Origin: Wuchereria bancrofti
Lineage: Eukaryota; Nematoda; Chromadorea; Rhabditida; Onchocercidae
Assembly (NCBI GenBank): GCA_005281725.1
Contig: SSBO01000009.1
Location: forward strand, 1,422,127-1,486,126
Direction: 5' to 3'
DNA: 64,000 nucleotides
Made by a program: the position numbers and the translations under genes
Shown here: one piece after another, positions 30,903 through 41,834 of the stretch
How the letters are laid out: each line of letters starts with the position of its first letter
Numbering within the stretch: position 1 is the stretch's first letter
The notes under the pieces: generated by a model
The model's database searches: none
What the model saw: the letters and a program-made list of their open reading frames with translations, nothing else
What the model was told of the DNA's origin: nothing

Positions 30903-33900
30903 TCATAATGTTACCTGAAAGATATTATCTTGTGTCTAGCAAAAAAAGAAACAAAAAATTAGAAAACACTTTAGGACTTCACACTTAACATTTTTTTTTT
31001 CATTTAATTCTTATCGTCTCTTTTTAAAAAAAAAGTTCGCATTTGAAAAATAAAGCGTTAGGCATTCTTTTCTTTTCTGGTAATTTTTTGAGAATAATTA
31101 ATTAGCACTCAACTAACATTCTTCCTTCATTGCTTAAGAATATAAGATAAGATTTAAGAAAATGTGGAAATTTTAACTCAAATGAAATATTCATTCAAAT
31201 TGGATTAGTTTAAATGAATGTTTAGATGTAATATTTGACATTTAGATTAGATGAAAACATACCTTAGAAATAAGTTTTCCACTATTTACTAAAGTGGCAG
31301 GGCCACCTTCTTCTTCGTTAACTAGAAATGCAAAAAATTTTCTGGAAGAAATGGCTGCTAATATATGCAATTTACCATTAATCCTGAAAACGCGATAGAA
31401 TTAAAAATTATTTTCCGGATTAAAAATTATCCGAATGATTCAAAAGCCAATTGAAATTTTTGACTTCGACATATATTCAAATGAAACAACTTTTTTTTTA
31501 AGCATACTTTTTTAAACAAGCTATATTCACGTTTCCGATTTCCGGCAAAGTTGCTGATGCAAAATCTCGTGCTGGTGCCAAATATTCTGCTGCAGCACGA
31601 GTGGGTCCAGCCAAATAGTCGTACCATCCAACTGGCTGAGGCGGTTTTGACTCTTCCCTGCAAAGTATGCAAATGCTACATTAGCATAAATTCATAGCGC
31701 ACAACAAATAAATTTACTGAAAATGAAAATTAATAATTCATTTTAATTGAATCATTTTGTTACACTAAAATCATTATATAACAAATTATTTCAGTGGCAA
31801 ACATGAAGATTTGATTCAATTCTTTAGTATTCAATTTCATTCCATTACCAATTAATTATTCTTTATTCTGTAAAAGGAAAACTAACAACGACTTCTGCAA
31901 TAATTCATCTTCCAGTTGGAGAAATTTTGGTAAAGTTCCTTCGAGTTTGAATACATGAATGGTTTCCGTATTACTGGTCAAACAAAGAAATCTCGAATCA
32001 GCACTAAATGCCATTGAATTTACGGTTACAGTCCTGAAGATATCAGGACAAATCCGGTTAGTATAAATTGCATGCATATAAGAGGTATATTATGACTTGT
32101 TACCTTCCGAAGTTTTCATTTCCGTTTAAGATTTAGATTTCAGTTCATCAATTAGCCGTTTTAACATGAATTGAATTATCATATCATTCGTTAAAGTGAT
32201 ATCAGTTTAATCGATTGATGATGAATGATCGCATGCATCCCAGAAAAGAATTCATCAGTGGATTGTTTCTGTGACTGATAAATAAATTTTGGTATTTGTG
32301 ATGAGAGAGAAACAAATGTAGGATTAATATACAATCAGTGTTTCAGAAGAATTTGAAATTATCAAACGTTTCATTATCAGTTGATATGATATGATAATTT
32401 ATGATTATTAGCAGCGGTACAAATTACCGAGCCAATCCTCGACGGAACACAAAGAGACATTCTTGTTTGCGGACCGCATAGACACGAATCACTGTGGCAA
32501 TGTTTGATGCTGTTGCAAGCAACGTAGCATCGTCGTTGAAACGTAAGGCGGCAATCGGATGATTATGCGCATTTATCAATTTTTTAGAATGTGTCCAAGC
32601 GCAGATGTCGTGTACAGCAACTAAATAAAACATAATAAGCAAACAATATTACTTTTTATCAATTCATATGATATGATAGCTTATCATTATTTTGCCTTTT
32701 TTTTCTACGTCTTTAAGTTATGATTAAAAAATATATTATTTAAATGTCATAGACTTTTTGAATGAAATGGTGAATTATAAGAAAACAGAAAATTTTGAAT
32801 ATTGCGTTGTTATCATTAGTTTGATTATTAGTTATCTCAGAGACCTAAGTAAGCTTAAGTTCATTTAGGGATGTAAAAATTGAAGTTACAAAAATTTTAA
32901 CCTTCCATTCTTACTATTATAAAATAAAGCTCTGATTAACAATTTTTTTAGAAATTCCATAACTCACCAAGGCCTGTAGTATTAGAATCCGGATAAGCCA
33001 AATGAGGTCTTTCCTCACCGGTTAAATCCATAAGTAACGAAAAGCTGGTTGGAGAGGGAAGTTTTACAACTCTAATATAAGTTTCAAGGTTTTCATAGTT
33101 ATCCTGAAATGCAATTGATGTAAGAATGCCAAATGCTTTTTCTCATTCTCATACAGTGCCACCACTTTCTTACTCCTTACTAATCTTCCGGTTTTCTATT
33201 TTCCGGTCATTTGGTCATTGGTGCTTTCAACGGGAAATGAAATGAAAGGAACAATTAAATATTTGCTGATTCAGTATGTGAAATGCTGAAAAATGGGAAA
33301 AATACTTTGTAAAAAAATGAAATTAATTACCATATATATACAAAAACATTGTATTTCGTTTTCAAGTCCGACAGCTATTACCTTAAAATGAATTTATGAA
33401 TTTGTTTTAAATTTGCTAATGTAACAAGAAGAGCTCAATTTAACTTTTATTCTTTTTTAAATGTAACTCTTTTCTCTAAAGTATATCATAGAAAAAGTGC
33501 ATATTTTGTGGTATATCCCACAATTAACCAAAATTTCTTAATTACCCCACAATTAACTAAAATTACCCCACAATTAACCAAAATTACCCTACAATTAACC
33601 AAAATGTCTTAGTTTCCCTTTTATCTTCCACTTGCTAATATAATGTTATCACACCAAAAATTTAAATAAAAGAGTTTTTGAAGAAAAAGCGGAAAATTTT
33701 TGATATCAATAACTGTTGATGAAATTGTTGGAGAAATTATGACAAATCGATGGTAAATATACTTTCACTCATAATTTTGTACTTATATTTAAATTGAATA
33801 GAAAACGTAACTAACTACCGTTGAGCATGAGCGTACGCTTAGGATTCGTTCAGGAAAATGACTTGTACCGGTGCTAACACTCATCGATGCATCATAGAAA

Positions 33901-34598
33901 TGTAATGCGTGCGGATGTTTGCCTAATACCACAGCAAATTTATGTATCGGAGAAAAGCATTCAACTAAGACCACGTCATTCACAACTGTAACTTTTAAAT
34001 TCCGGAATAAATTATGATATGAATATGAAAGATGTTACGTAATAATTTGTTACGTGATAATTTCTTTTGTTTATTGATAAGAATTACTTATGTCATTAGT
34101 ATATCTCACTTACACGTCAAATAACGTTTCTGCATCGGTCGTCTGCACATTTCATAAATAATATGCGGCGTTTCATCATCTCTCGTTTTATACACAATGA
34201 AACCGTAATCTCCGCAAGTAGCTAATCTACTAAAAATACAAAAATGATTGAGAAAATATGAAAATTTTGATTATAATATTGTGTGATCGAATAAACGTTT
34301 ACTTAGTGATATGATTTACGTAAGTGAACAATTTTTAGTATTTCGCAAAGAAAAATTACACATTATTTTATTGATTCATCATCAAATTATGTTTCATTAT
34401 ATTTGCGTGGAATGACTGCGTTTAAATAGCTGCGTTTAAATAGTTGCGTTTAAATAGCTGAAATCACTTAAGTGTAATTCACTTTGTACCATTTACTTAC
34501 TCTAAACTACGGCTGAAATCTAGAAATATCAATTCAGGATCAGTATCATCTTGTGAAAATGTATCGTCGGAAGAAGTTCCCGGCACTAAATCCGCCAT
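30903..34598 (-). CDS. atg-18: ATG-18 / WIPI autophagy beta-propeller
   Basis: PROPPIN-family protein that binds PtdIns3P and PtdIns(3,5)P2 on forming autophagosomes and recruits the lipidation machinery. Nine exons on the minus strand: 34598-34501, 34229-34114, 33985-33819, 33103-32968, 32620-32428, 32033-31887, 31657-31508, 31383-31263 and 30935-30903. All are in frame, giving 386 residues. Diagnostic motifs: AHNHPIAALRF and LATASNIATVIRVYAV (blade 5), then the phosphoinositide-binding FRRG at about 231-234, followed by SADSRFLCLTSNTETIHVFK, which matches WIPI1/2 rather than WIPI3/4. RDFASATLPEIGN and EEEGGPATLV mark the last blades. Compared with vertebrate WIPI the region between exons 3 and 4 is shortened, and the C-terminal exon is only ten residues plus stop. 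An acceptor-like TTTTCAAG lies 2 nt before the ATG. Confidence 0.93.
33518..33606. repeat. 21-bp intronic tandem repeat
   Basis: Four copies of CCACAATTAACCAAAAT-like units, spaced 29, 21 and 21 bp apart, inside intron 3 of atg-18. Confidence 0.85.
34415..34461. repeat. 15-bp triple repeat
   Basis: Three tandem copies of GCGTTTAAATAGCTG-like sequence in the first intron of atg-18. Confidence 0.85.
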
Positions 34599-35955
34599 AC
34601 CTTGAAAATTAAATTTTGTTAAAATTCAACAGGAAAATAATTATCATGAAAAATCGAAAAATCAAAAAAAAAAATATGCTAGCTAGTGAAACAAATTATT
34701 CTCGCCCCATTTTCTGGCATTTCCTGAATACATTATGCGTTCCGATAAAAGAGCAACTATTCATTCATTCCAGCCGGAAAAATTTTTGCAACATTTAACT
34801 TAGTTCTGAGGAATGGTAAATGATAAGCAACCCTTTACTGATAACACATCCGAGAACACTGAGGCACTTATATTTATTCATTGTGAGATCATTTACCAAG
34901 ACATCTCTCTGTTTCTTTTTTTTTTTTTGTTTTACGGCAGTTACCCGATATTTGGAATAAACTGCAAGCTTCATTAGCCGGGAGAAAGAAGAAGATTATC
35001 CGATTGATCTCCGATAGACGATCTACCACTGATCTTTCTTATCACTAATTAATTAACTTCGTTTCACTTTTCTACTACAATTTGAGAAATAAATTCCATG
35101 CAAAATTTTGCTCCAGCAAATTCAATTTATAATTGTGGTGGAAATTAATTAAGTATTGTTTATTTTATTGTATAAAATATTGACAAATATATTTGGAAAT
35201 ACATAAATTTGAGCAAAAAAAGTATGAATAATGGATTTAGATGAGATTTTTGATAACGAATGAATATTCAAGCAAATTTGAATGAATAGAAGAAAGGAAA
35301 GATAACCATCAAATATGATTGATCTAAAGTTATCTAAAACTTTTGCATCGTTTTCTGTGATATAAAGAAAAGATTTATCATTGACTTTTTTCCAGCCAAC
35401 ATTTTCTTTCATTTTTTTCAATGATAACTTTAACTCATTCATTTATTGTGACTATTCTTTTGGATGATACTAATAAATTCTGATTTTTTTACTCTTTCTC
35501 TTTGGTTTCTTGAAACATTAATGTATGGTAATGAGTGAAAGAAGTTTTCAAATGAAATTTCATTTCATTCCGTGGTTCTTTTGAAACTTCACGTAATTCT
35601 TTTTTCGTGTACATTTTCGAACATAAGCCATTTCTGTGGCAGCAATAGTGACGGTGACAGAATTATGACATACTGATAGTATGTGTTTAAAAGAAAGCGG
35701 AAATGATTGAAGATGTTATAGTAAATGAATAATGAGTCATTGCTGAGAATTTTTCCAGCATTTGTGGTAAAATCATCAGCGGATTTTATTGTAATCAGAT
35801 GCAAAATTGTCAACGAGGCAATTGGGAGTTGTCAACATCGGTGTCGCTGAAAAGCGAGAAGCTGTAAATGAAACATCTCTTTGTTCATAAATTAACCTCG
35901 CTTTACACACATTATACTGTATGAGATATGTGAGAATTAAATGCATGTAATAGAC

Positions 35956-36790
35956 TATTGTAACAAAGAAATATCTATCCTTAAACAAATTTCCTTTATT
36001 CTCAAATTCACATTTATGAACTTTAGTCTCAATTAACTCCAACACCATCTCTTAATTGCAATTAATCATTTTTTACAATTGTCCATTTATAGGGTCGTTG
36101 GGGTTTCAGCTCTTTGGTAATGTTTAGCGCTTTTATAACTGTGTAGCACCCGTGCGATATGTATAATGAGTTATTATGATGTTAATTTGTTTTATGCTAA
36201 ATAAAGGTTTAATTACCCAAGTTTGAGGTTTCACGACAATCGGAATCAAATCTGTACCGGAAGAGATGATGGCTGAAATGATTGATATTGAGAAACTAAG
36301 TGATTGTGTCAACTAATAAAACTGTTTTATGCTTCCGGAAATAGTTGTATGAAACAAGCAGTAATCCAACATTTTCAATGAATGAATTCAATCAATGAGA
36401 GTATTATGAAGCAATTATTCCATAATATATTTTTGATAACCAAATTCTGTCTAACTGCTTTAATCATTGTAATAAAAGTTTGTGTAATTAAGTTCTCAAA
36501 CTTTCTAGGCGGATTTTAGATATCGAAAATTTGTCAGCTATTTTCTACAATAATTTTCCTTCTTGTTTCTTTCATTGCCCAATTAATCGATTATAATTTC
36601 ATTTAATTAGTTACTATGATTGTATCTTCATTTTTCTAGCAAGAAATATTTTGTGATGAATTTTTCATCTGATAAAAAATTTTTTAACATTTGTACATTT
36701 TGAAGTTGTGAAATTTACGGCATATTAATTGTTTGATAGCAAGAAAGAGAAGTAATAGTTTATCATATAAACAGCAATTATTACTGAATT
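35956..36790. repeat. 835-bp exact duplicate, copy 1 (assembly overlap)
   Basis: Identical, as far as I can read, to 36792-37626 (offset 836). The two copies are separated by the single ambiguous base at 36791. This is the signature of two contigs whose overlapping ends were joined by a gap without merging. Confidence 0.9.
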
Positions 36791-36791
36791 N
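36791..36791. other. Assembly gap (single N)
   Basis: The only N in the window. It sits exactly between the two copies of the 835-bp duplicate. Confidence 0.95.
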
Positions 36792-37626
36792 TATTGTAAC
36801 AAAGAAATATCTATCCTTAAACAAATTTCCTTTATTCTCAAATTCACATTTATGAACTTTAGTCTCAATTAACTCCAACACCATCTCTTAATTGCAATTA
36901 ATCATTTTTTACAATTGTCCATTTATAGGGTCGTTGGGGTTTCAGCTCTTTGGTAATGTTTAGCGCTTTTATAACTGTGTAGCACCCGTGCGATATGTAT
37001 AATGAGTTATTATGATGTTAATTTGTTTTATGCTAAATAAAGGTTTAATTACCCAAGTTTGAGGTTTCACGACAATCGGAATCAAATCTGTACCGGAAGA
37101 GATGATGGCTGAAATGATTGATATTGAGAAACTAAGTGATTGTGTCAACTAATAAAACTGTTTTATGCTTCCGGAAATAGTTGTATGAAACAAGCAGTAA
37201 TCCAACATTTTCAATGAATGAATTCAATCAATGAGAGTATTATGAAGCAATTATTCCATAATATATTTTTGATAACCAAATTCTGTCTAACTGCTTTAAT
37301 CATTGTAATAAAAGTTTGTGTAATTAAGTTCTCAAACTTTCTAGGCGGATTTTAGATATCGAAAATTTGTCAGCTATTTTCTACAATAATTTTCCTTCTT
37401 GTTTCTTTCATTGCCCAATTAATCGATTATAATTTCATTTAATTAGTTACTATGATTGTATCTTCATTTTTCTAGCAAGAAATATTTTGTGATGAATTTT
37501 TCATCTGATAAAAAATTTTTTAACATTTGTACATTTTGAAGTTGTGAAATTTACGGCATATTAATTGTTTGATAGCAAGAAAGAGAAGTAATAGTTTATC
37601 ATATAAACAGCAATTATTACTGAATT
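36792..37626. repeat. 835-bp exact duplicate, copy 2 (assembly overlap)
   Basis: Second copy. It continues into unique sequence (GGCTAGG...) after 37626, whereas copy 1 is preceded by unique sequence before 35956. Confidence 0.9.
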
Positions 37627-38747
37627 GGCTAGGAAAAAATAAGGGAAGAAATATTCAGCAGACGTTCATTCTTTTTGTTAATGCTTCTTCTTTCTTATGT
37701 ATAACTTGAAATAAAAGGATATTTCATTTTATGTTTTCATCAAGTTTATCAACTTTTTACAGATTCAAGTTTTGCTAACATATAAAAGTCCAAAATAAGC
37801 AGTTCAGAAGGAAATTTTATCATTATCTTTGCACTATTATACTAAAGAAAAAATGCAAGTGACAATATATATCAAATATAATAGTGCTAAGACAACAGAA
37901 TGCTAATTATTGCAATGATAGCAAACTATTTAGGTAAGAATGCAGGAAATGGTCATGAAATAATAGGAAATACCTTGATTGATTCATATGCCCTTGAAAA
38001 ACCCCGCACATTCGCAGAGTTTTGAGGAAAACCTTATGAACTGTGCAAGTGTTTTATTTTAAGGATAAAATTCAATGCATTCAAAAAAAAAAAAAAAACT
38101 AAGCAAACGTCACATTATATGATTACTTTGAGTAACTGTCCAGATACCTACGATTTCTCTTTTTCATTGGAAATATTGGTGACACACTGTGCATAAACCT
38201 TTCATGAAAAGACGGCCCACCGCAAAATACCGCATTACGTGAAAATTGGAATCAACCAAAACGAGGATGTGGTTGGGTAACAAACGATGGGTGGGTAACA
38301 TCCCATATCTGACAGCTACCTATTTGTTTGGGAAGATTCGTATCCATATTGAAATTCAGTACTAAGGCATACGCCATTATTCATTTGACCACTAGCTTTT
38401 TCACCTTTCTCCCTTCAAAAAGAGACAAATATCGTTTTGGATTATTTAGATTAGAATTTCCTCAGCATGTTTTTCAACTTTGAAAAGAAAATTTTTTTTC
38501 TAAATTTGTAATTTTCAGTAAAATGTTCGATTTACATTGTCTATTTCGTACTCTTTTCTTTATTTACACTGTTACTTTCCGTCTTTCGCCCGGTTGCGGG
38601 ACGATGAATTAGAGAAATCTATCACACTTTATAACTTATGTCGGGAGATATCATAAGTATATAAAATAAAAATATGAAGTCAATGTGATATATAGGAGAG
38701 ACGGATCAATATTGGAGTGGTCGTTGGAACTTTCTCGATCTGACATG

Positions 38748-38978
38748 TTATGGATACTTAAAGGATTGCTGCAGATGCAGATATATCATTCTTTCAGCTT
38801 CTTGAATATTCCACGCTCTCCTTCCGAATAACCTTATCCTTTCGTATATCCATATGAGCAGTTGGGAATACAGAAAATTACCGAACCTGTTTGAGCAACC
38901 AGGAAGTTCGGCTATTCCTATGGGTAAGTTGTCACTACTGTAATGACGGAAGTTACCATAGCTAGTACCATTTTTTAT
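38748..38978 (-). CDS. Hypothetical short ORF, head-to-head with SREK1IP1-like
   Basis: About 77 open codons on the minus strand with protein-like composition (Trp, Arg and Tyr rich, e.g. LLIWIYERIRLFGRRAWN) ending QQSFKYP and a stop. There is no in-frame ATG near its 5' end and no recognised domain. It is close to the plus-strand SREK1IP1-like start, so it could be an internal exon or merely open promoter sequence. Confidence 0.22.
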   Translation of the reverse strand: MKNGTSYGNFRHYSSDNLPIGIAELPGCSNRFGNFLYSQLLIWIYERIRLFGRRAWNIQEAERMIYLHLQQSFKYP

Positions 38979-39026
38979 TGATATTCTCAAATCTGGGATG
39001 AATGAAGTAGGTTATATTAATTTGCA

Positions 39027-39625
39027 ATGAAGCAAAAAAAAAGTTATATTGCAACAGATATGTATGGTGGAATGAGAAGTCAAAAAACGACAAAAATTGC
39101 TTGCCGAAAATGTGGTTATCCAGGCCATCTTCCGTTTCAATGTTACAATTTTTTGCGACTTAAGGAAGAAAGCTGTGTAAATATCTCTTCCACAAGTTCA
39201 GAGTCCGACTACGAAACGCCACTTACTGCTAAAGGTATGAACTTGGTATCATACTTTACTTACCTACATTACAACACTTGTAAAATGTAATATGTGGCCA
39301 CTTAGAATAGAAATGTGATGTCGGCTGCTTTCTTGGTCTACAAATTCTCCGTCCAGCAAAGTTAGTAAAAGGATAAGAATGATTTACATGAAAGATTCAC
39401 CTTCTTTCTCTTAAGAAACAGGGAAATTTGATCCTTACAGAAAATAAACGGAAGATGAAACGAAAAAGCGAGAAACATAATCATCACAAACACCATAAGA
39501 GACGAAAAAGGACTCACAATAGTTCGACAAAGTATAAGATCAAGGAAAAGAGAGAGAAGCGTCCTAAATCATCGACCATGTCGCCATCAAACTTAAAAAC
39601 GAAAACTGGAACTAAATGTTTGTAG
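39027..39625 (+). CDS. SREK1IP1: SREK1IP1-like zinc-knuckle splicing protein
   Basis: Small nuclear protein related to vertebrate SREK1-interacting protein 1 (P18SRP), a partner of SR-related splicing regulators. Exons 39027-39234 and 39441-39625 join in phase 1. One CCHC zinc knuckle is complete, CRKCGYPGHLPFQC, followed by YNFLR and an acidic/serine stretch (ISSTSSESDYE), the same order as in the human protein. Exon 2 is a Lys/Arg/His-rich, highly charged tail (KRKSEKHNHHKHHKRRKR ...), again as in the family. Total 130 residues if the first ATG is used. An in-frame ATG at 39060 lies three bases after CAACAG, so trans-splicing there would give an 11-residue shorter protein with a better fit to the family start. 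Confidence 0.87.
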
Positions 39626-39985
39626 TTCTTAACTTACTAATCAGTAATTGAATTTGTATTTCAGGTAGCATTTATTTGAAAAAGTAAATTATTTGATCAG
39701 TCTTAAGTGCTCAAAAGTAACGTGAAAAAACAAGAAATAAACTGGAACTATGCAATCTTACGCTTTATCTATACACAATATAATACATTTTTGAAGTAAA
39801 AGAGCAAAAAGTAGTCATTACAATAATAATGAAGTGAAGTAATATTTCATCTCTATCTCTGTGAAGGTCTTACAAACGCATTACTTTATCCACTCGTAAA
39901 AATTGAATGGAGGTGGTTCATTACATACAATATCATCAAACTTGCTAGTCTTTAGATAGATTCGAATGAGATCGATATGCCTGTC
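39626..39985. other. Convergent 3' intergenic region
   Basis: Shared 3' side of the SREK1IP1-like (plus) and KXD1 (minus) genes, 360 bp. Nothing beyond likely untranslated and polyadenylation sequence is visible (AATAAA near 39736 on the plus strand). Confidence 0.6.
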
Positions 39986-40826
39986 CTACTCATCTTTTTC
40001 TTCATCACGATACTGTTGCTCTGAAAGTACAGCAAACGACAATGTTAAGAAATCATTTTGGAATGACAGTTTCAAAATAATCTTGCAAACATAATTGAAT
40101 GCAATGAAAAAGATATAGTTTTATGTATCGCATATGCTAATATATTTATGATATTTAACGGATAGTTAGTAACTGGTCGCTCGATTAAATAATATTAACA
40201 AACACACCGAAGTGTTTATAAACATCGCCGTATTTAGTAATATAATTCTGCTTAAAAGTGCGTATTCGACGAAAAATGGATTCCAAGTCAGACTTCATCT
40301 CCAGTATTAATTGTCTATTTTCGGCCAAATCTTTTCGTGCTTTTTCAAGTCTGCTAGCTGACAATACACAACAGTTTGTTAGCATTTCATTAGTTTTCTC
40401 GAACTGTGCCAATCTGGAAATGTACAGATTACTTTTTAACATGCTGTAAATGATAAATCGATCATTAAATACTTGATACTTTCATTATTGTAGAAGGGAT
40501 AGTATAATTACATGCGAAATTATGTTTCTTCGTGTTAACACAAAATACATATTTGTAAAGTTCCTGCTAAAGACTTGAAAAAAAAGAAACAAAAAACTTT
40601 CTCCATATGATGAGTCATGCATAAATACAATACGTCATGCATCTTTAGGACATTCTTTTGCTAAATATATAATAATTATAAAAAAATGAAGGGAGAAATC
40701 TTACGATTTCTTTTGCAACCCTATGATTGTAGTAATAGCTTCATCGTCAACTTGCGACATAAGCGTCTCTACCAAATGTTCCTCACTGCCATCCACTGAT
40801 GTAGAAGACGTGAAACTATCAGTCAT
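39986..40826 (-). CDS. KXD1: KXD1 (KxDL motif protein), BORC/BLOC-1-related subunit
   Basis: Coiled-coil subunit of the BORC/BLOC-1-related complex that acts in lysosome positioning and lysosome-related organelle biogenesis. Exons on the minus strand: 40826-40705, 40413-40208 and 40020-39986, in frame, 120 residues. The conserved block is unmistakable: FEKTNEMLTN, then SASRLEKA, then EMKSDLESIFRRIRTFKQ, aligned with the family's RFEKTNEML ... MKxDLDxIFRRIRxLK. The name motif KxDL is present as KSDL. The last exon adds a short acidic tail (EQQYRDEEKDE). The human C-terminal disordered extension is missing. An acceptor-like TTTCAG eight bases before the ATG fits spliced-leader addition. If exon 2 were not spliced at 40208 the frame would run on to a stop at 40185. 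Confidence 0.93.
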
Positions 40827-41205
40827 AAATACACCTGAAATTTCTGTTTGCTGATTTCCTTTATTATTTGGTAGAATTTGTCAATGAATATTGCATCTTT
40901 GGAAGTGTTATGGAATCGTCCAGTGTTCAAATCAGTAACAATTCAGAGGTGGAAAATTTCGTGATTTGTCTCCTTTACCTTACACAAAACAACCTTTGTA
41001 CTTGGATTACAATTCCTGCTCACTTTTCCAGATCAACAAATTATATATTCTTTTCTATGATTATTAGACATGAAATATGGAGAAGTCATCAACCGGTATT
41101 GATCCCACTTCAGGAACTCATCAATACCTGAACAGTTGTTCGGATTCATCACTACAAACCCCTAAGACATCTCGGACTTACCGGCTCTACAGTCGGCCAA
41201 CAGAA

Positions 41206-41270
41206 AGCCGTTAATTGTTATTCGTTCCGTCCAGGATAGACCGGCATGGACCCATCAGTAATTAACGGCT
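41206..41270. other. 11-bp inverted repeat / hairpin
   Basis: AGCCGTTAATT (41206-41216) is the exact reverse complement of AATTAACGGCT (41260-41270), with a 43-nt loop. It lies in the GC-richer island between two divergent genes. Confidence 0.75.
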
Positions 41271-41591
41271 CCCGGTGCTTGCCGCTAAAGTATTTTGCGC
41301 CGGATGGTATTGCCAGATTGTACGGTGTGCGCTTGTAAGGTAACCGTGAGAAGTTACGCACGGCCGGAAGATAAGTTGTAGTTCCGCAATTCCGTACTTT
41401 TATGAACGTTTTTTTTCTGCAAATCTTGGACTAATTTAGTTAGATGGTAGTGTGTTGAATTTGTTTGATTTCCCGGACAGTCTTAAATGCTTTAGTTTAA
41501 CTTCAGACAGTTCCGGTTTGCCGAGAACTTATTGAAGAAGTGTCCGGTTAAAAAATTTACTTTCCAAGGTTAATTTTAAATTTTTAAATTA

Positions 41592-41598
41592 TTTCCAG
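41592..41598 (+). promoter_or_regulatory. Candidate spliced-leader acceptor
   Basis: TTTCCAG ends at the base before the ATG at 41599. A consensus 3' splice site here with no matching upstream exon suggests trans-splicing of the leader onto the microprotein ORF. Confidence 0.55.
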
Positions 41599-41763
41599 AT
41601 GTTTCGATCTCCCGTTAAACGAGTGATAGCTATATGGATTTGGCCCGTATTGGCAGCAACATTTATAATTTCCGACTGGCGTACTATGAAAAGCTTAAAG
41701 ACAAAAGGGCATGTGACGATTCTTGACGCAATGCGTGACGAGAATACCCGTGAGATATTTTAG
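41599..41763 (+). CDS. 54-residue single-helix microprotein upstream of NDUFB1
   Basis: Unrecognised 54-residue protein. It has a short basic N terminus (MFRSPVKR), one hydrophobic helix (VIAIWIWPVLAATFIIS) and a charged C-terminal half (TMKSLKTKG, LDAMRDENTREIF). A lone N-terminal helix with positive residues in front is typical of inner-mitochondrial-membrane microproteins. The next gene, 71 nt on, encodes complex I NDUFB1, and the intercistronic acceptor TTTCAG ends at 41800, 37 nt after this stop. That layout suggests a tight operon. An alternative is one intron, 41753-41800, that replaces the last residues with HFLIQSNNHL. The function is inferred from size and neighbour only. Confidence 0.6.
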   Translation: MFRSPVKRVIAIWIWPVLAATFIISDWRTMKSLKTKGHVTILDAMRDENTREIF

Positions 41764-41834
41764 GTTTGATATTTCATGTTTTCAAATCATGTATTTCAGG
41801 TCACTTTCTTATTCAGTCAAACAATCACCTATAA

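Larger units (their letters stand above)
34599..38747. other. Intergenic region with duplicated contig ends
   Basis: No confident gene. It contains the 835-bp exact duplication flanking base N36791. A minus-strand ORF of 90 codons (36048-35776) has one hydrophobic stretch but no recognisable family; its second copy is broken by the N. The stretch 38190-38330 is somewhat GC-richer and repeats GGGTAACA twice; its role is unknown. Confidence 0.6.
40827..41598. promoter_or_regulatory. Divergent intergenic region with GC-richer island
   Basis: Separates KXD1 (minus) from the microprotein-NDUFB1 pair (plus), so it probably holds both promoters. From about 41150 to 41410 base composition is clearly more GC-rich than the window average. 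The island has an 11-bp inverted repeat at 41206/41260. No ORF or RNA family recognised. Confidence 0.5.

Noticed and set aside
35776..36048. 90-codon minus-strand ORF partly inside the duplicated contig end
   Set aside because: One hydrophobic stretch but no family and no exon partners; the second copy is broken by the N at 36791.
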